This document shows positions 22,815 to 34,648 of a DNA stretch of 64,000 bases, one piece after another. Both the position numbers and the translations under genes were made by a program. The stretch comes from Orychophragmus violaceus (taxonomy: Eukaryota > Streptophyta > Magnoliopsida > Brassicales > Brassicaceae). How positions within the stretch are numbered: the stretch's first letter is position 1; each line of letters begins with the position of its first letter. The notes below the pieces were generated by a model. It was not told the origin of the DNA. It saw only the letters and a list, made by a program, of their open reading frames with translations, and ran no database searches. The DNA lies in assembly GCA_030180135.1 (NCBI GenBank), contig CM058239.1:40957789-41021788 (forward strand). Reading direction: 5' to 3'.

Positions 22815-25477
22815 AAGAAATAGACTTTTAAAAGGAATCCGAGAATGAGAAAGACGAGGAGGAAGAGGAAGACGGGTCCTAGGAAGAGATTGAGAAAGAT
22901 GAGGAGGAAAAGAAAGATGAGGAAGAGATTGAGAATGAGGAAGAGAGGGAGGAGGAAGCGGAAGAGGACGAGGAGGAGGAAAAAGCCGAAGACGAGGATG
23001 AGGAGGAAGTTGAAGTTTCGCGCGTTCCCGGATTAGGGTTTCACGAACAAGAAGAAGTGAAACGAACCAGAGAAATCCGCTCTCCAATCCACCACAGTCA
23101 ACAACACGAGGAAGAAGAAACGGTAACCATTGCATCTCTAATTTTTGCAATTCGGATTTGTAAAACTCAGTAGGATTTTATATGTGTTGGGAAAGGCGCA
23201 AAACTTGGTAAAACGTAGTCAAACTTGTATGCAAAAATTGGTAGGATTTAGTTACATTTTGATATGAAACTTGGTAAAACTTGGTATAACTTTGTGTGAA
23301 ACTTGGTAAAACTTAGTTGAACTTTCTGTAAAACTTGGTAAAACGTAGTTTAACTTTATCGTACAACTTAGTGATACTTGGTCGAATTTTGTTGTGTGTG
23401 CAGAATTCCCAGGATGAAACGAAAGCAATGCAGCCCACGAAGATGTGTTTCTCTCCCACAGACTATGTGAAGACTGTAAAGCTCTCGTCTAAGTGTTATA
23501 TCGCTAAAGCCGTGAAGACGATAGAAGACACTCTCGAGAAAGATGAGCTTAAATGGTTCTATGAGCATCCACAATTAAAGCACTTCTTCCACATGGGTAA
23601 GAAGACAAGCTCAAAATGGATGAGACTGTGGATGATTCTGGTTAGGGTCGCAGTTGTGGATAAGAAGATGGAGCTCTGGTTCATTGTCAACGGCGTTCCA
23701 ATCCGCTATTTTATTAGTGAGCATGCACTCATTTATGGGTTATTCTGTCGTTCCTATCCAAACCACTATGAAACCCTTTGTGGTGACTCAGATTTGTTTT
23801 CTAAATATTTTAGTGAAGACAAGGTTACATATGAAAATATTGAGGAGCGGTTCTCAGCTCTGAAAGAGAGACGAAAGATTGGTAAGGATCGTTTGAAGAT
23901 GGCTGTCATGTACTTCTTGTCCAACGTGATCATTGGGAAGAAGAAGACAGGAAAAGTAGCACCTTCCGTTGAGAGTTTCTTCCTCAGAGCCATTGATGAT
24001 CTAGAGATGTGCAAAACCTTTCCGTGGGGGCGTTTGTCATTCGGGGAGAACGTCATAGACATATTGCACTTCATGGACCATTCCGGAGGAGTGGCGCCGA
24101 CTTCATGGTTATTTCATGGATGCATTGTTCCTCTGGAGGTAAAACAATATTTCTAGCAATTTAAATCCTTTTTTAGTTGTTTTTAGTTGTCTGACTTGGA
24201 ACGAATTTAACTGTTTGAATTATCTTCTGTTGTAGCTCCTACCATTTGAAGCCATTCCAATTCTGAAGAACCATTACCATGAAAAAGTTCAAGGTGCAGA
24301 TGAGGATTGCCCGCGTATGTGCAAAATGAGGTACAAAACCATGGGGATGAGGGGTTTTAGTATCTCAGATATAAATGAGAAGCTTGGTATTACGAAGGTT
24401 AGTATCTCATATCATACTTATTAAATTCGGATTTCTTATATTCATGTATATTTGAGGTTGATATTAAATTGTGTCTTCTTATATTTGCAGGATATTAAAA
24501 GTCTCTTGTAGCCATCTCCCATGGAGATAGATCTTCTAAAGAGAAACATGGATGCTGAATCTGGCTTGAATAATGTGGATGACCCCATAGTCGATGGTTG
24601 GAATAGGATGCTTAAGAAGAAGACAATCTGGTTTGAAGAGCTTTTCAACCAAGATGTGGCTGCTCATGCATCTCAGGCAAATGCTCAAGAGCAACTTCCT
24701 GCTATTCAGGATGCGTCAAGGACACATGAGGCTGAGAATAATGCTGAGAATGAGGCTGTGAAGCATCCGGAAGAGACTCTTATTGTTTTTAGTCTTGCGG
24801 ATGTGCAGAAATTAATCAAGAAGGAAAAGGAGGAAATGGAGACTCAAATGATGATGTATTTTGATGCGAAGTTTAAGGAGTTGTCTCAGCAATATGATGG
24901 TAGATTAATCGCTATGGAATCGGATATGAATGCACCGAGAGGGGGTGTGAATGAGACAAAACTGAGAGAGACTGAGGATAAAGCCGATGATGGTGTTTTT
25001 CAAGAGTTTGAGTATGTTGGTACCAATGTTGGTGAGCCTAGTGGCGTTAAGTAGAAAGAAGTAATAAAGGGAGGAAAGAAAGCTAGTAAGAAGAATGTTA
25101 AGAAAGACGGTAAGAAGGTGAAGAAAAGCAGTAAGAAGAAGGAGAATGGAACAGTGGAAGAGAAGGAAGGAAAAGAGCCAGAGAAGGAAGGAACCTTGGA
25201 AGAAATGGAAGGAACAGAGCCAGAGACGGAAGGAACCGCGGAAGACATGGCAGTAACAGAGCAAGGGAAGGTAGGAACAGAGCAAGAGAAGGAAGAATCT
25301 GAGAAGAATGATGGAATAAAAGGTAAAAAGAGAGCGGTTGAACATGAACATGTTAAGAAAGTGCCCACAAAAAGGGTGAAGTATATAAAGAAGGGGATGG
25401 GGAAAGGGTCTACATCCGTGGTTACTAGAGGAAATAACATGGAGAACCCAACTGATGATGAAACTACCCAACTGTGA
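22815..25477 (+). pseudogene. DUF1985 protein, VANC-like anti-silencing factor candidate (broken)
   Basis: Four exons are supported: about 22815-23120 (acidic, Glu/Lys repeats), 23404-24138, 24236-24397 and 24491-25477, all with GT/AG borders in one consistent frame. Exon 2 holds the DUF1985 core: HPQLKHFFHMGKK, KKMELWFIVNGVPIRYFISE, YPNHYETLCGD, LKMAVMYFLSNVIIGK, FFLRAIDDLEMCKTFPWGR. Exon 3 holds LLPFEAIPILKNHY and CPRMCKMRYKTMG. Exon 4 has a coiled-coil-like segment and a Lys/Glu-rich tail; no Ulp1 protease domain is present. In-frame TAG codons occur at 22880, 24509 and 25052. In Arabidopsis some VANC proteins contain DUF1985, bind element-specific motifs and strip DNA methylation from the element. 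That this gene is a VANC is inferred from domain and neighbours; DUF1985 also occurs in other Mu-like genes. The start codon is unclear. Confidence 0.72.
23202..23344 (+). promoter_or_regulatory. AACTTGGTAAAAC array in intron 1 of the VANC-like gene
   Basis: Exact 13-mers start at 23202, 23268, 23300 and 23332, with a near copy (AACTTGGTATAAC) at 23278. Spacings of 10, 32, 32 and 66 are close to whole DNA turns. Weaker copies lie at about 23236 and 23370. Confidence 0.8.
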
Positions 25478-25658
25478 TCTTTTATGTAATGTTGAATTAT
25501 GTTTGAATTATCTATGTTTTGAGTACTTTTGGTTTGAATTATCTATGGTTGAATACTTTTGGTTTGTATTATGTTTGAATCCTTTGGATATTTTGGTTTG
25601 AATTATATTAGAATTATCTATGTTTTGATCTTGTGTTTGAATTATATTTGCACTACCA

Positions 25659-25785
25659 GGTTTTACCAAGTTTGGCAAAATAATTTTACCAAGTTTTTCC
25701 TGATTTTACGATATGCATTGTTTTACCTTGGCTTCACAAAGTTTTACCAAGTTATGATTGGTTTCACTAAGTTTTATCAAGTTAT
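25659..25785 (-). promoter_or_regulatory. Inverted copies of the same motif, 3' of the VANC-like gene
   Basis: TTTTACCAAGTT occurs at about 25661, 25685 and 25742, with diverged copies (TTTTACCTTGG, TTTCACTAAGTT, TTTTATCAAGTT) between and after. The segment separates the 3' ends of the VANC-like and GRF genes. Confidence 0.75.
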
Positions 25786-25964
25786 AAAATTACATCATTC
25801 ATTCGAATCTTTTACACAAGCCATGACTGATATTAAACATTGAAACCAAACACAGAATGAAACATAGAATTCAAAAATAAATAATTAAGTCTTGGAATTC
25901 AAACAAAGATATTAAACATATATCTCAAATTCAACCTTAATAGTCTTAGAATTTGATAAACGAC

Positions 25965-26451
25965 ATTAAAAACCAACAACACCTCTCTCACAGCATCCAC
26001 AATCTTCTTTAGCTTGACAATCTCTTCTTTGTTGCTTTTAATCTCCTCTTGCATGCCTTCGATTGTCTTTCCCTGCACATCAACCTTGTTCAGTAACTTC
26101 TCAATCTCTTCTTCGACGCCATGCACCCAGGTTGCCGAAAATGGAGTCCATCGTCCTACAGAGTTACACCAAAGAAATCGGGTCAAATACACATCAAATC
26201 ACAATGCAAATCAAACATTTTACTTTGTATTGGTGGAAACTAAAGTACACACGGCCTGGTTGCGTATCAAAATCCGTAATCAAATCGACCTCGTGGGCGA
26301 TTCGGCCACCACATGGACATTTCTTTGGGATGACGTATTGTGCATCAGCGATGACATCGATATGATCTATGCGAGCCTTCATCCCCTTCATTTCTTTTTG
26401 GTGCCTCCTTTCCTCTTCATAGGGATCCAACGAGAAATTATATGTACTCAT
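25965..26451 (-). pseudogene. GRF-type zinc-finger protein gene of the VANDAL-like element
   Basis: Exon 1 runs from ATG 26451 to 26224 and contains CPCGGRIAHEV and DTQPGRVYFSFHQYK, the first half of a GRF finger; the usual third cysteine after YF is replaced (YFSF, normally YFxC). A 68-bp intron (26156-26223, GTAAAA...CTGTAG) precedes exon 2, which opens DDGLHFRQP and then, after one missing base, continues as WVHGVEEEIEKL and a coiled coil rich in Glu/Lys (VDVQGKTIEGMQEEIKSNKE). The family binds nucleic acid. Its place between the VANC-like gene and the transposase is where the third VANDAL gene would be, but I cannot say whether it corresponds to VANB. The lost cysteine and the frameshift suggest decay. 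Confidence 0.66.
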
Positions 26452-26469
26452 TGGAGGTGAAAGGGATCC

Positions 26470-26614
<145 letters not shown>

Positions 26615-26731
26615 AGAAACCGAAAATGAGAGAAAAAGAAAAAAATTGATAGATATTAGGTTTTTTTTAAAGGGGGGAAATTCAAAATTCTGGAATTTGG
26701 GGGGCGGGAGTTTCGGTTGGGCGGGAACACA

Positions 26732-26780
26732 AGTTTTACCAAGTTATCAGTTTTACCAAAAACTGGCAAGTTGTACTTCT
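26732..26780 (-). promoter_or_regulatory. Motif copies upstream of the GRF gene
   Basis: GTTTTACCAAGTT at about 26733 plus a partial GTTTTACCAAAAACTGG at 26750. A lone weak copy (GTTTTACCTAGTT) lies near 27132. Confidence 0.6.
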
Positions 26781-27251
26781 GTCAATTTTCAGTTTTAGTG
26801 GTTATACTCTATCTTTAATCCAAATAATTGGTTATACCGATGATCTATGGCTATATAAATGCATTACAAACAATTTCATGCAATAATATTTGAAAATGCA
26901 TATATTATCTGACTTTTTGTAGATAAAGATGATTTACATCAACAAATAATTCTTAAAAGTATATGACATTTGCTTGCTAGTACACAAACCTACAATATTG
27001 ACCTTAAATTATGAAAGTGTTCATTTTGTTTTAGCAAGAGATATGCTATATAGTTTGTATTTTATTTTGATTGTTATCTTTAACATTATTATAAAAATTG
27101 AGTTTTGCAAAGAATTGTAGTTCTACAAATCTTAGTTTTACCTAGTTTTCTAAAGTTACACAACAAATGATACACCAGATGAAAATTCAAAGAAATACAA
27201 ATACAACTAATTTTGGCTCACATCATCTTGGCTCCCATTACTGCATTGAAA

Positions 27252-29734
27252 TCAGCTCTCTAATTTCCTTCTTGATACTCTCTTGCTCCTTCTCCGTCGG
27301 GGCTCCCCAACTGACGGATATCTTGTTTCTTGAACTCTTCCCTTTCTTTTCACATAGTTTGGAGAAAAAGCGTACAACTTTTCGACCTCTTCCGGAACAA
27401 TCCACTCAGACATATGCGGAACTGGAAAAATTGTCGTATAAGCCAAAGCCCATATTTCTACCATGTAATATTGCGAACACAAAACAATAAAAATATTCAA
27501 TTTCGTTGGCCTAATGTCCTGCTTCAAGAATTTAGTAGTAACAGCTATTGCATAGACACATGGGTATCTGTCAATATCAAAGAGTTTGCAGATGCATATC
27601 TTATGTCTCAAATCCACCAGATAAGTAATTCCGTTGTTTTCAACAACACCATATTTAAGCTCAAAAGCGTTTAGCTCTATCGTCGTAAGTTTAGCCGCTT
27701 TCGCTATTCTACCGTGCAATACAAGCTCCACTTCCAGCACCAATTTTCGCGCGCTCGATCCAGCAATAGAATCTTTCCTATGAGTGTTAAACCACTCAAC
27801 AAATTTTTCAATAAGTGCATCGATCATAGGTAGTAAATGATACTTTCTGGCCTTCTTGAAAACTACATTCATAGACTCTGCACAATTAGAGGTGTCTATG
27901 TTGTATCGTGCACCGGGAAAATAACACCTTGCCCATTTATTCACTTCAACACTTTTGTCAAGATATGCAGCTGCTTTATGCAGCTGCTTGAGGATATCTG
28001 TTCTAAAATCGCCATATTGTCTTAGGAAATCAGATTCAGAGTATAACCGAGCAATTTCCCTGAATTTGTTTCCAACTTCTTCTTTGTTCACGTAGGAAAT
28101 TGCTCCTCTCACATTCTGGGACAAATGGTAGATGCAATAACCATGTTCCGAGAGAGGGTACACCTCAGCTATTGCCTTGATGAGACTTGCATTTCTGTCA
28201 GTAGTAAACACTAACTCACGACTATCCGGTATAACGGTTTTCAGAGTATTGAAAAACCACATCCAACTTTCAGTCTTTTCACCATCAACTATAGCAAAAG
28301 CAATGGGATAGTGGTGATGATTCGGACGCTGTGGCGAAAATTAGAAACCTCCGTATACATTCTTAATGAAAGTTGCATCAACAATGAGCACTTTTCTCAT
28401 GGCTACAAACCCTTCGATGGAAGCTCCCAAAGCCACAAATAGATACATGAACCTTTTTTTGTTCATCCAAAACCAAATCGGTTTTTTTTTTCCATGATTC
28501 ACCTTCTCCAACATATGAAAATAAGAAGGCAACATCTTGAAACCATCATCTGGACTACCACGGATATCAGAAACGGCAAGGTTCTTCCCTCTACAAGTCG
28601 TAGAGTACGACACTTCCACATCGGCTCTTCCTTGGACAAGCCTCACAATAGTTTTAGGACATGGAGTATCGAAATTACCGGGATATTCTTCGTTTAAGAT
28701 GCTTGCAACTAACTGTGGTGTACCTTTCCTCTTGTTGCTTATACCACTTGAGCTTGTACGAGAGCATGAATGCATCTTCGTGTATGTTCTAACCGAGAAA
28801 TTGGTTGAATTCTTAATCTTTGCAACTCTCAACTGCCATTTACAATCTTGCTTCGCTTCACGGCATTTCACCACGTATCGACTCGTATCTGAATTGGCTA
28901 ACAAAATCCCAAAACAATTCTCGTTTGCGGCTCTATCAACCAAATACTTCACATCTTCTTTACATTTAAATTCTTGACCTATTTTCAAACCCAAGCCATC
29001 TTCCCATTCATTTAAACACTTTGTCTCTTCCACAAACCGGGGAAGCTCAACTGATTCAACCATATCAAAATCATGCATATTATCATGTTGTACAATATCA
29101 CCATCTCCAATATCAACATTCTCCAACAGTTCAATCGGCTCAGTCGGCTCAGTATGCTCATGAGGTTGTTATGTTGATTCCTCGCCAGTAACATGAATAG
29201 CATCACCAATATTAATTACCCAAATATTATCCCGGGCACTAGAAATAAGCTCACCATAACTCCCACCATCTCGTTTTCCCCTCTGTACTCTTGAAAGTTG
29301 CTTGGTGATCGGAAATATTTCCAAATCTGTGACAACCTCTACATGCAAAAAAACTTCTTCGTTGCTCTTTATCCACAGAGGTTAGAAACACATAAACATC
29401 CTCGTCATCAAAAATATACGACTGCCTTTGAGGTTTCACTACCAATGGAATATAACTCAAATTCAGCCAATTTGTAGAATCATCTATTGAAATCTTTCTG
29501 TGTATCCTATCCACTAACAACGAATACGTTATCTACTCCATAGATGATGTCTTAAACGATATACCATACAACCGAGCTTTTTTGGAATCCATTCATAGTC
29601 ATCTCCGGTCTTTGAATAATGTCCTTCAAAATCAAAATGTATGTTTGTGAAAGGAGAACCCATCCTCTTCTAAAAATGACATAAAAATATGCATTAGCAC
29701 TCAAATTTTCAACAGTAATACCAAGTTCTACCAA
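27252..29734 (-). pseudogene. MULE (mudrA-type) transposase, broken
   Basis: Read right to left: an N-terminal segment (MVELGITVENL; then IHRKISIDDSTNWLNLSYIPL and YIFDDEDVYVFLTSVDKEQRR), the DNA-binding/zinc region (FKCKEDVKYLVDRAANENC, YVVKCREAKQDCKWQLRVAK), and the DDE catalytic core with first Asp in VLIVDATFIKNVYGG and second in LVFTTDRNASLIKAI. A SWIM zinc finger near the end reads CICKLFDIDRYPCVYAIA, with Tyr where His is expected. Disabling changes include an extra T near 29355, a stop near 29166, and a pair of small indels around 28335-28345 that puts LIFATA out of frame and creates TAA. In the family it cuts and rejoins the element's ends. It reads away from the VANC-like gene as in VANDAL elements. 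Confidence 0.85.
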
Positions 29735-29863
29735 TTATACCATCGTAGTTTTACCAAGTTCTACCATCGTAGTTTTACCAAGTTGTATCAGTTCTAGCAT
29801 ACTATTACTACCTAGTTTTACCAGTTCTTACGATTCTATTATTACCAAGTTTTACTAAGTTCA
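29717..29863 (-). promoter_or_regulatory. Motif array upstream of the transposase gene
   Basis: TTTTACCAAGTT occurs twice exactly (about 29749 and 29773), with diverged copies on both sides (ACCAAGTTCTACC, TTTTACCAGTT, ATTACCAAGTTTTACTAAGTT). It is the densest array after the intron and sits at the start of the transposase gene. Confidence 0.75.
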
Positions 29864-30826
29864 ACAACTTTTTCTTCAGACCAAAATCGCCAAGAACGAT
29901 AACAACAATACGATTCAGTACGATTTAACCTCTGATTTCAATATATTATCAATTCAGTTGTCTAATTCACTAAGAAAACATGGTTACCAATCCAATGTTC
30001 GATAATTACCAACCCTCGAAATTAAAATCGAGCTTCATCCCCAATTGAAGCTCAATTCAGCTCAATTTTCCATATTAAAAAGAGAATAAAAGAGGGAAAA
30101 GAGAGAAGCAGCGACAAAAAAGGAGAAGAACTAACCTAGGTTAACCGGAATCGGAATAGAAGTGGTTGGGATGGTTGGATTGGGAGGGAAGAGAGGAAAT
30201 CACCAGAAATCGGGGGTGATATCGGGTTTTGGATTTCGAACATGAGAGAAGGGCGTCGTATGAAAGAAGAGAAAGAAGCTTATATCTGATTGATTGATTA
30301 ATTAATTTATTTTAGAATTTCTTTATTAGTTCATTAAGTATAGAATGATAATAACATTAAAAGGGAGAGAGTAAAGAATACGGTAAATTAAGCAAGAATA
30401 TACGAAAATTTGACTGAGTCAAGGAGCATCCAAGAATTTGATCCCATAATTCTATTAAATATGTTCAGATGAATTTCATCTTCTACATAATAGGAGCACA
30501 ATACAATTTCCAAGAAAAATATAAATTAATAAGTAAACGATACTTTCTTGTTCTTCGAGTTAGTAAGAACAAGAAGACGGCATATGTATCAATAAAACCG
30601 CCAAAAGAGCCCTTACATTAAAAATCCTTCCTTTTTATATATATATATCTGCAGATTGCAATTTCTAATGCAGAAAAATCTCATTTGGCCACATTTTCTC
30701 AGATAGGCCTTAAGAGTAAAAGAGTTTTCTCTTCAATCATTAGAGATAGAGAGAGAGATTTTTAGAAACTCAGTTAAGTCTTTGTTCTGAGAAACACCAA
30801 TTGATGTTGAGAAACTCTCTCTTCTT

Positions 30827-33062
30827 TCATATATGAAGAAGTTCTGCTTGAGGGAATGATCCATTGGACGGCACATCAAGAAGAAGATCCTGATCAGAAA
30901 TATCATTGTCTTCATAGCTAAACACCATTGATCCACCATAGCTCATATGGTTAAAGGAAGATACACTGTTCTCTATAATCTCTTTGGTTTCTATGTGTTT
31001 TGTTCTAATCTTCACCACTTCTTTGGGGCTCTTCATCACAACCCTTGTCTCTGGAGAATGCAAAACTCAAAATAATCAGAAACAGACAGATTTTTATTGC
31101 AGAAAAGTTAAGGATTGACATGATTCAAGAATCTTGATTAACCTGAGAAGTTTTGGTTCAAGCTTTCACAAGGTCTTTCAATAATTACTAGACTATGATT
31201 ATCTGATGGATTCGGGTTTGAGACCCTTGATGTTGTAGTAACATAGTCTTCAATCCCTTTTCTCTGTTCCTGAGGCAAAGATTTACGTGAACAAAAGCCG
31301 AAAGTACAGAAACTATTCGTTTCAAGAAGAGTATATGTCGAAAACCTTGAGCATGTGATAGCTTTCCAACAAATGGGATTTGTTAGGATCGGATAGAGCA
31401 AGCTTTGCAAGTGTCTTAAAGTCCTCAAGTTTTGATCCAGAGGAAGAAGATGATGACAATGTCTCAAAGACACCATCTGCAACCAGTTGCTGAAACAAGG
31501 AGAAGTTTTCTTTGAACTGGGAACTCTCAAACATGTTCATCAGGCTGGCAAAGGAGAAAACATAACATATAAGAACTTGAAACAAATCTGTAAACACTGA
31601 AGTTGCATTGAGTTCAAACCTATCAGGAGTATCAACAGAGTCAACTTCAGGAAGTAATGTCATCAGTTTTCTGCTGTTCTTCCTTGGTGAATTTTTCTAT
31701 GAACTCATCAAAGTTGAAAACATCCTGCACAAAGATTTCCCATCGTAAGGCGTTCAAATTGTTGGGAGTTGCAAATGAATTTACCTTCAAATCAATGTTA
31801 CAGAGTGGTAAACTATGTCTTCCCATGACTTGAGATTTGGTCCTGCAACCAAAACATTTATTTATACTTGCTGAAATCAGATTCTCCCAAAGCAATCTTA
31901 GTCTTTCTTGTCTAGAAGGCTTTCACAACTTATATACCTCTTAAGTTGCTCCTGCTTTATAGCTTTTCCACCGAAGTTTAAAGATCTCTGGCCTCTATTA
32001 GCCACAAATTCAACAGAATGCATTGATGAGGACTTGCTGCTCTCAACCAAGAGTGAGCTAGCTTCAGATTCCTCATCTCGAGCACCCGAGTGAGGATCCG
32101 TCATAAGAACACTCCCATGTCCTATCACCATTGGTGATGCGTTCTCAAAAAGCAAGTCTTCCTCTGAAGAACCAGAGAGACAAGAAGATTGCTGTTCTTG
32201 TAAAATACTAAAAAGATCCTTTGTGAGCTTCTCAACAGAAGAAGCAGCCTTTGGACGCCCCACACATGTCCTCTTCTTACAAGGAAAAGTGGTTTCCCGG
32301 GCATTAGATTGATCACAGCTCTCTGAGTTGGATACAACCGATCCTGAACTCGACCTATTGCTTGCTTCTTCGTCTAGAGCCCTCTTCTTGAAACCGTTAT
32401 TGAATTCAAAGTTTGTTCTCTTAACTGTGAAATTTTCTTGATATGATTTCTTCTTGGGGACCTTTTTGTTCACAGGCATTCCATTAATCATCATCATCAT
32501 CCTTTGAGCTCTAAGATCCCCAATCTCAATGTCATCACCTTCAGCACGAGCATGAAGCGGTGTGTAGTTTACTAGTGTTCCCTTGGTTCTCCATCTGGAA
32601 CCACACGCATTGCACAATACTGGCTTCTCTGGTGGCCCGTTTCTCCATAGAGGTGTGCCTGTTTACAGCATTTTCCCACTGATTAAAACACTCATTTTGC
32701 AAACAAACAAATGTCACAATCTCCCAATCCAAACGATGATCTCTCAAGATCAACATAATTGAGCAATTTAGAGACAAAATAAAGATCCAAATTTGCCAGA
32801 CCTCCTTACACATTTGATAATATTACATAACATTCAAAACTCAACAGCAAAGGACCCACAACGTGTGGTTAAGGTCATAAACACAGACACAACCAAATCA
32901 TTTCATATGATTCAATGTTTGTTCATTTGTTGCATTATCAATTGAAGCAGTTCTTCAATAAACAACCTGTAATCAGTCCTCCCAAAAATCAAAATTGGGA
33001 TTTGGTGAAAACAAGAACTCACTTGTGACTCCACAGTGATAGCAAGGCCCTTGCTTCCCCAT
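30827..33062 (-). CDS. GATA27: GATA zinc-finger transcription factor with DEUBAD domain (GATA26/27 type), one frameshift
   Basis: Seven exons, all with GT/AG borders: 33062-33023, 32658-31938, 31842-31785, 31724-31620, 31544-31346, 31269-31143, 31050-30827. Exons 1-2 form the finger MGKQGPCYHC, 18 residues, CNACGSRWRTKGTLVNY (Cys-x2-Cys-x18-Cys-x2-Cys). The middle is Ser-rich and basic. Exons 3-5 form an ASXH/DEUBAD domain (DVFNFDEFIEKFT, LLPEVDSVDTPD, LMNMFESSQFKENFSLFQQL). The end reads DISDQDLLLDVPSNGSFPQ. This is the Arabidopsis GATA26/GATA27 layout; GATA27 is preferred because of the neighbouring YDG gene. The family binds GATA sites in the nucleus, and DEUBAD usually contacts deubiquitinase partners. 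An A run in exon 4 (31667-31670) has one base too many, shifting the frame before the DEUBAD domain. The model therefore needs either a sequence correction or a real truncation. Confidence 0.87.
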
Positions 33063-34390
33063 CTTTTCTTTGTTCAAAGGTTATTATATATAGATAGCTT
33101 ATAATTTCACAAGAATTGTCTCTTGTGAAATTGAGTTTAAGATTATTGTTTTTGTTTATTAACTAAGGAGCTATACAACAAACATAAAAACGGGTACTGT
33201 GAAGCTTCACGGCGAAGAAGAAAACCCAGAAAAGTGTTTTCTTCAATATTATTAGCCAATAAAAAACCCAGAAAGAAAACAAACAAAAAAGAGTGAAAAC
33301 TAGAACAGCCCAGAAAATTTTAGAAATTGAAACAACGGAAGAGAAAGAGATTTTTCTCCTTCTGGGTTCGTCGAGCTAATCAGTCTAATACACAATCCAA
33401 TACAAGAGAGGAGGAATCTAACAAATGGTTGTGAAAAAGGGAAAGAGAGAGAAAGTGGTGAGTCTAGAGAGAGAGAGAGAGAGAGAGTTTTTGTGTATGT
33501 AAAAATGGCTCTTTTGTATAATATGAAGTTAATGTTTCAGCTTCCGCCTCTCCTTGCTTAATAAAACTTTTTTATATTGTTAAATTTATAATAAAAACTT
33601 TAATGTATACTTCTTTGGTAAGAATTTTCAATTATTTAGTTATTTAAAATGACATTTTCATTTGATTTATTACTATGTTCTTTAAAAGGACATTTTTCAT
33701 TTGATTTACAGTGTGTCAATGGTCATGTAGAAACATTTGGTCCAAAATATATCAAACATGGTTACAAATTAAATTGACATACCTATAATTAACTAATTTC
33801 AGCTTTTTAAAAAATGTGCGAACGAACCAAACACGATGAATAGGATATACTTTTAAAAAAGGAAAAATAAAAGTGAGCTCATCTCAATACTTTATAATTT
33901 TTTAATGGTTTCAGTATTAAATAATAAATTTATATAAGTGACATACGAAATTAACTAATTTGAGTTATTTGGTTCGAATGTGTTTCTTTGCGTCTAAAAC
34001 GCATCAAGCTCTATGAACGGAATATACATTCACGGTGAAACCTTTTTCTTTTAGAAAAATAAAATAATCTCATGTGGACCAAAACAAATAATGTATAGAG
34101 AACCCTCTAATGGTTAGAAAGTGACGATGAGGGCTGGATGGAGGAATATCATTGCTTGTGCCTTATGGTTCCTTCTTGTTGACTATAGACTTTTCCTCTT
34201 ATTTGTTTTTTCTTTTGATATTCCAACGAAGATAATTGATATTTTTTAATAACAATAATTAAAAAAATTATAATGACAACAACTATAAGAGTCATAAGAG
34301 AGTAAATTTAGAAAATATAACATTGACAAGATAGTGGAATGATATAAATGTATACTGAACTAAATAAATAAATAAAATTGTATACTAAAT
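33063..34390. promoter_or_regulatory. Upstream region of the GATA gene
   Basis: No gene seen. A short GA repeat lies at 33467-33488 and CT/GA-rich leader-like DNA at 33330-33480. The rest is AT-rich. Promoter elements cannot be called with certainty. Confidence 0.4.
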
Positions 34391-34648
34391 TGTCCAAGCT
34401 CTTGTGGTCAAGTGGTTGGGGACGGGCCTTGGACGCTAACACGTTCCGGGTTCGATCCTCCTTCCATGCGAAATTAAGTCACATTTGTTTAAGGACATCC
34501 ACATGGATATGGGTCTTGCTTTAGCGGCCCATTTGAATACCCGTAGAGAAGGTCTATCCATGGGCTGCACCTCCCCTTGGGAATTAGTCTGAGCCCTTCC
34601 ATAGGCTCGGGATACCCCCAGGTTAATCAAAAAAAAAAAAAAAAAAAA
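34391..34648 (+). mobile_element. tRNA-derived SINE
   Basis: It starts GTCCAAGCTCTTGTGG with a pol III A box (TGGTCAAGTGG, about 34405) and B box (GGGTTCGATCC, about 34448), followed by a body without tRNA folding and an A tail at 34629-34648. This is the form of Brassicaceae SINEs. A clear target duplication was not found. Confidence 0.82.

Noticed and set aside
22695..23150. Long minus-strand ORF rich in Pro/Leu/Phe, and a plus-strand Arg/Lys-rich ORF at 22845-23036
   Set aside because: Both are other-frame readings of the GA-rich exon 1 of the VANC-like gene.
24905..25471. Minus-strand ORFs of up to 188 codons, rich in Phe/Leu/Ser
   Set aside because: They are antisense to the Lys/Glu-rich tail of the VANC-like gene; the composition mirrors it.
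34391..34460. Possible tRNA gene
   Set aside because: The A and B boxes belong to a SINE with a long body and A tail. A tRNA fold is not supported.
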